From the NCBI RefSeq assembly GCF_023229025.1, contig NZ_JALOAA010000065.1, positions 1 through 6,412 on the forward strand: a stretch of 6,412 nt of DNA, in the 5' to 3' direction. The position numbers and the translations under genes are program-made. The DNA is from Sulfurimonas sp. (GTDB lineage Bacteria > Campylobacterota > Campylobacteria > Campylobacterales > Sulfurimonadaceae). This document shows, in pieces, positions 5,465-6,412 of this stretch (the first letter of the stretch is position 1; each line of letters begins with the position of its first letter). The notes beneath the pieces are model-generated. The model was not told where the DNA came from. It saw only the letters and a list, made by a program, of their open reading frames with translations, and ran no database searches.

Positions 5465-6412
5465 TTAGTTTGCCTCTGATTTATCAGGCAGTCTATATAC
5501 AAAACCAGATAATCTGCCCTCATTTTTCATAATAGGCTTAAGCCTAATTGTCAGATATATAAATCTGTCATACACAGAGTCTGAGAGCCCATCTTGGTTA
5601 AGAATTGGTCTATTGTTTTCAAGATATGTAAGTCCAAAGTCCCAGCATCTTTTTTGATATAAAAATCCAACTTCAAAACTCTTTTTATCACTTCTCTCAA
5701 GGTCATAATCAAGTCTAAAATGGTAAGAGTAGTGCTTGTTATATTTATAACTTACACTTGAAGTCATATAATTAGTAATCGGCGTATAAGTAGAGGTCTG
5801 GGGCAAGAAACTATCTTTGTACATGTGTGATAATCCAATATTAAAACTCTGATTATTGTATGATATTTTATTAAAATTTTTGGAAAAAGCGCTCTCGTCA
5901 TAATTATAAAACATATTGTTATAAAAGTTAATATTCTCAGCTATCTGGTAATCAAGCTCGTTTTCAAGTTCGCCTGCTCCTCCACCCACATCTTCATATG
6001 AATAGTTCTGTGAGAGTCTATGATAAAAGATCTGCTTACCTTCGGAGTCGTAAAGATAGTGTGAGAAATATAACTGCAAATTCTCCTCTATCTCAGAGAT
6101 ATTATAAAATTCACATACAGGGTCTAACTTATTTGCAGGCAGCTTACAATAATCAGTATACTCTTTATAATCCTCATAATACCCTTGCTCCGTTTTTGAG
6201 CCTTCTTTTTGATACGTTGCGCCTAAATCTATTACATGAGTACTCTCCTCATACGCCTTTGTCAACTGTGTTGATGCAGAGAAAACATGATAGTTTCTTG
6301 CAAAGATTCCGTTGTCGTACTCATATATAGATGGATTAGCGGAGTCGTCTTCTCCGGTAAAGATTGTATGTTGCGCATATAAATTTGAGTCATAAGATAG
6401 ATTTAAAAGCTC
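5465..6412 (-). CDS. lptD: LPS-assembly protein LptD, C-terminal barrel part (5' end outside window)
   Basis: LptD is the outer-membrane beta-barrel that, with LptE, inserts lipopolysaccharide into the outer leaflet. The frame is open from the right edge to TAA at 5465-5467, giving the last 315 residues; the signal peptide, periplasmic LptA-like domain and first strands are missing. Alternating aromatic and polar strands support a barrel, for example QLYFSHYLYDSEG and YSYHFRLDYDLERSDKKSFEVGFLYQ. The stretch YQKRCWDFGLTYLENNRP followed by SVYDRFIYLTIRLKPI lines up with the end of E. coli LptD (YSSCCYAIRVGYER, VYDNAIGFNIELRGL). Where E. coli has Cys-Cys, this protein has Arg-Cys (codon at 5645-5647). 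Two further cysteines sit 11 apart in YCKLPANKLDPVC. A short tail SGFVYRLPDKSEAN follows. It is the first visible gene of the unit with the PRTase gene and pnp; the promoter is outside the window. Confidence 0.88.
   Translation of the reverse strand, partial: ELLNLSYDSNLYAQHTIFTGEDDSANPSIYEYDNGIFARNYHVFSASTQLTKAYEESTHVIDLGATYQKEGSKTEQGYYEDYKEYTDYCKLPANKLDPVCEFYNISEIEENLQLYFSHYLYDSEGKQIFYHRLSQNYSYEDVGGGAGELENELDYQIAENINFYNNMFYNYDESAFSKNFNKISYNNQSFNIGLSHMYKDSFLPQTSTYTPITNYMTSSVSYKYNKHYSYHFRLDYDLERSDKKSFEVGFLYQKRCWDFGLTYLENNRPILNQDGLSDSVYDRFIYLTIRLKPIMKNEGRLSGFVYRLPDKSEAN
5471..5490 (-). promoter_or_regulatory. Hairpin at the lptD end covering the next gene's ribosome site
   Basis: On the minus strand, TGCC and TGA pair with GGCA and TCA around loop TAAA, with a 2-base bulge, giving a 7-bp stem within the last codons of lptD. 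The 3' arm contains GAGG (5473-5476), the only Shine-Dalgarno-like sequence ahead of the PRTase gene (spacer 11 bases). A ribosome finishing lptD would open it, which suggests translational coupling. The stem is short and may have no function. No T-tract follows, so it is not a terminator. Confidence 0.3.

Noticed and set aside
5998..6330. A plus-strand frame of 110 codons near the right edge, and an internal TTG start for lptD at 6265.
   Set aside because: The plus frame is antisense to lptD. The lptD frame stays open to the window edge and the upstream residues continue the barrel pattern, so 6265 is not the start.
1..6412. Search for CRISPR arrays, insertion sequences, prophage or attachment sites, including at the tRNA 3' end.
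   Set aside because: No repeated spacer-like units, transposase or integrase sequence, or duplicated tRNA end was seen.

Overview
The window looks like ordinary chromosome of a Campylobacterota (epsilonproteobacterial) organism, probably Sulfurimonas-like. It is AT-rich. The ATP synthase c subunit stands alone and carries a signal-peptide-like N-terminus, as in Campylobacter and Helicobacter. The order lptD - phosphoribosyltransferase - pnp - atpE matches, from memory, the Helicobacter pylori HP1216-HP1212 neighbourhood. The species call is an inference. No mobile element, CRISPR array or prophage is visible.

Layout from left to right. A complete cysK (O-acetylserine sulfhydrylase, minus strand) ends exactly at the left edge. 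A 161-base divergent gap follows, with AT-rich promoter-like sequence and a 26-codon small ORF (994-1074, plus) that has the best Shine-Dalgarno site in the window. The small ORF ends 11 bases before pldA (outer-membrane phospholipase A, plus), which has no clear ribosome site of its own. pldA converges on a minus-strand tRNA-Leu(GAG) only 12 bases away. The tRNA lies 20 bases downstream of a UUCG-capped hairpin terminator that follows atpE. Upstream of atpE is a consensus TATAAT promoter and a leader of about 100 bases. Then come, all on the minus strand, pnp (GTG start), a divergent phosphoribosyltransferase-fold gene overlapping pnp by 11 bases, and the 3' part of lptD, whose 5' end lies beyond the right edge.

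Functional picture. lptD, the phosphoribosyltransferase gene and pnp are packed with a 3-base gap and an 11-base overlap and read as one operon: outer-membrane LPS insertion, an unassigned PRTase-fold protein and the exoribonuclease PNPase. atpE has its own promoter and terminator. lptD and pldA both concern outer-membrane lipid asymmetry, one building it and the other removing misplaced phospholipid, but they belong to separate transcription units.

There is no clear new multi-gene system here. The points most worth a second look are the small ORF ahead of pldA, the PRTase-like protein with a degraded PRPP loop, and how the tRNA-Leu behind a terminator gets transcribed.
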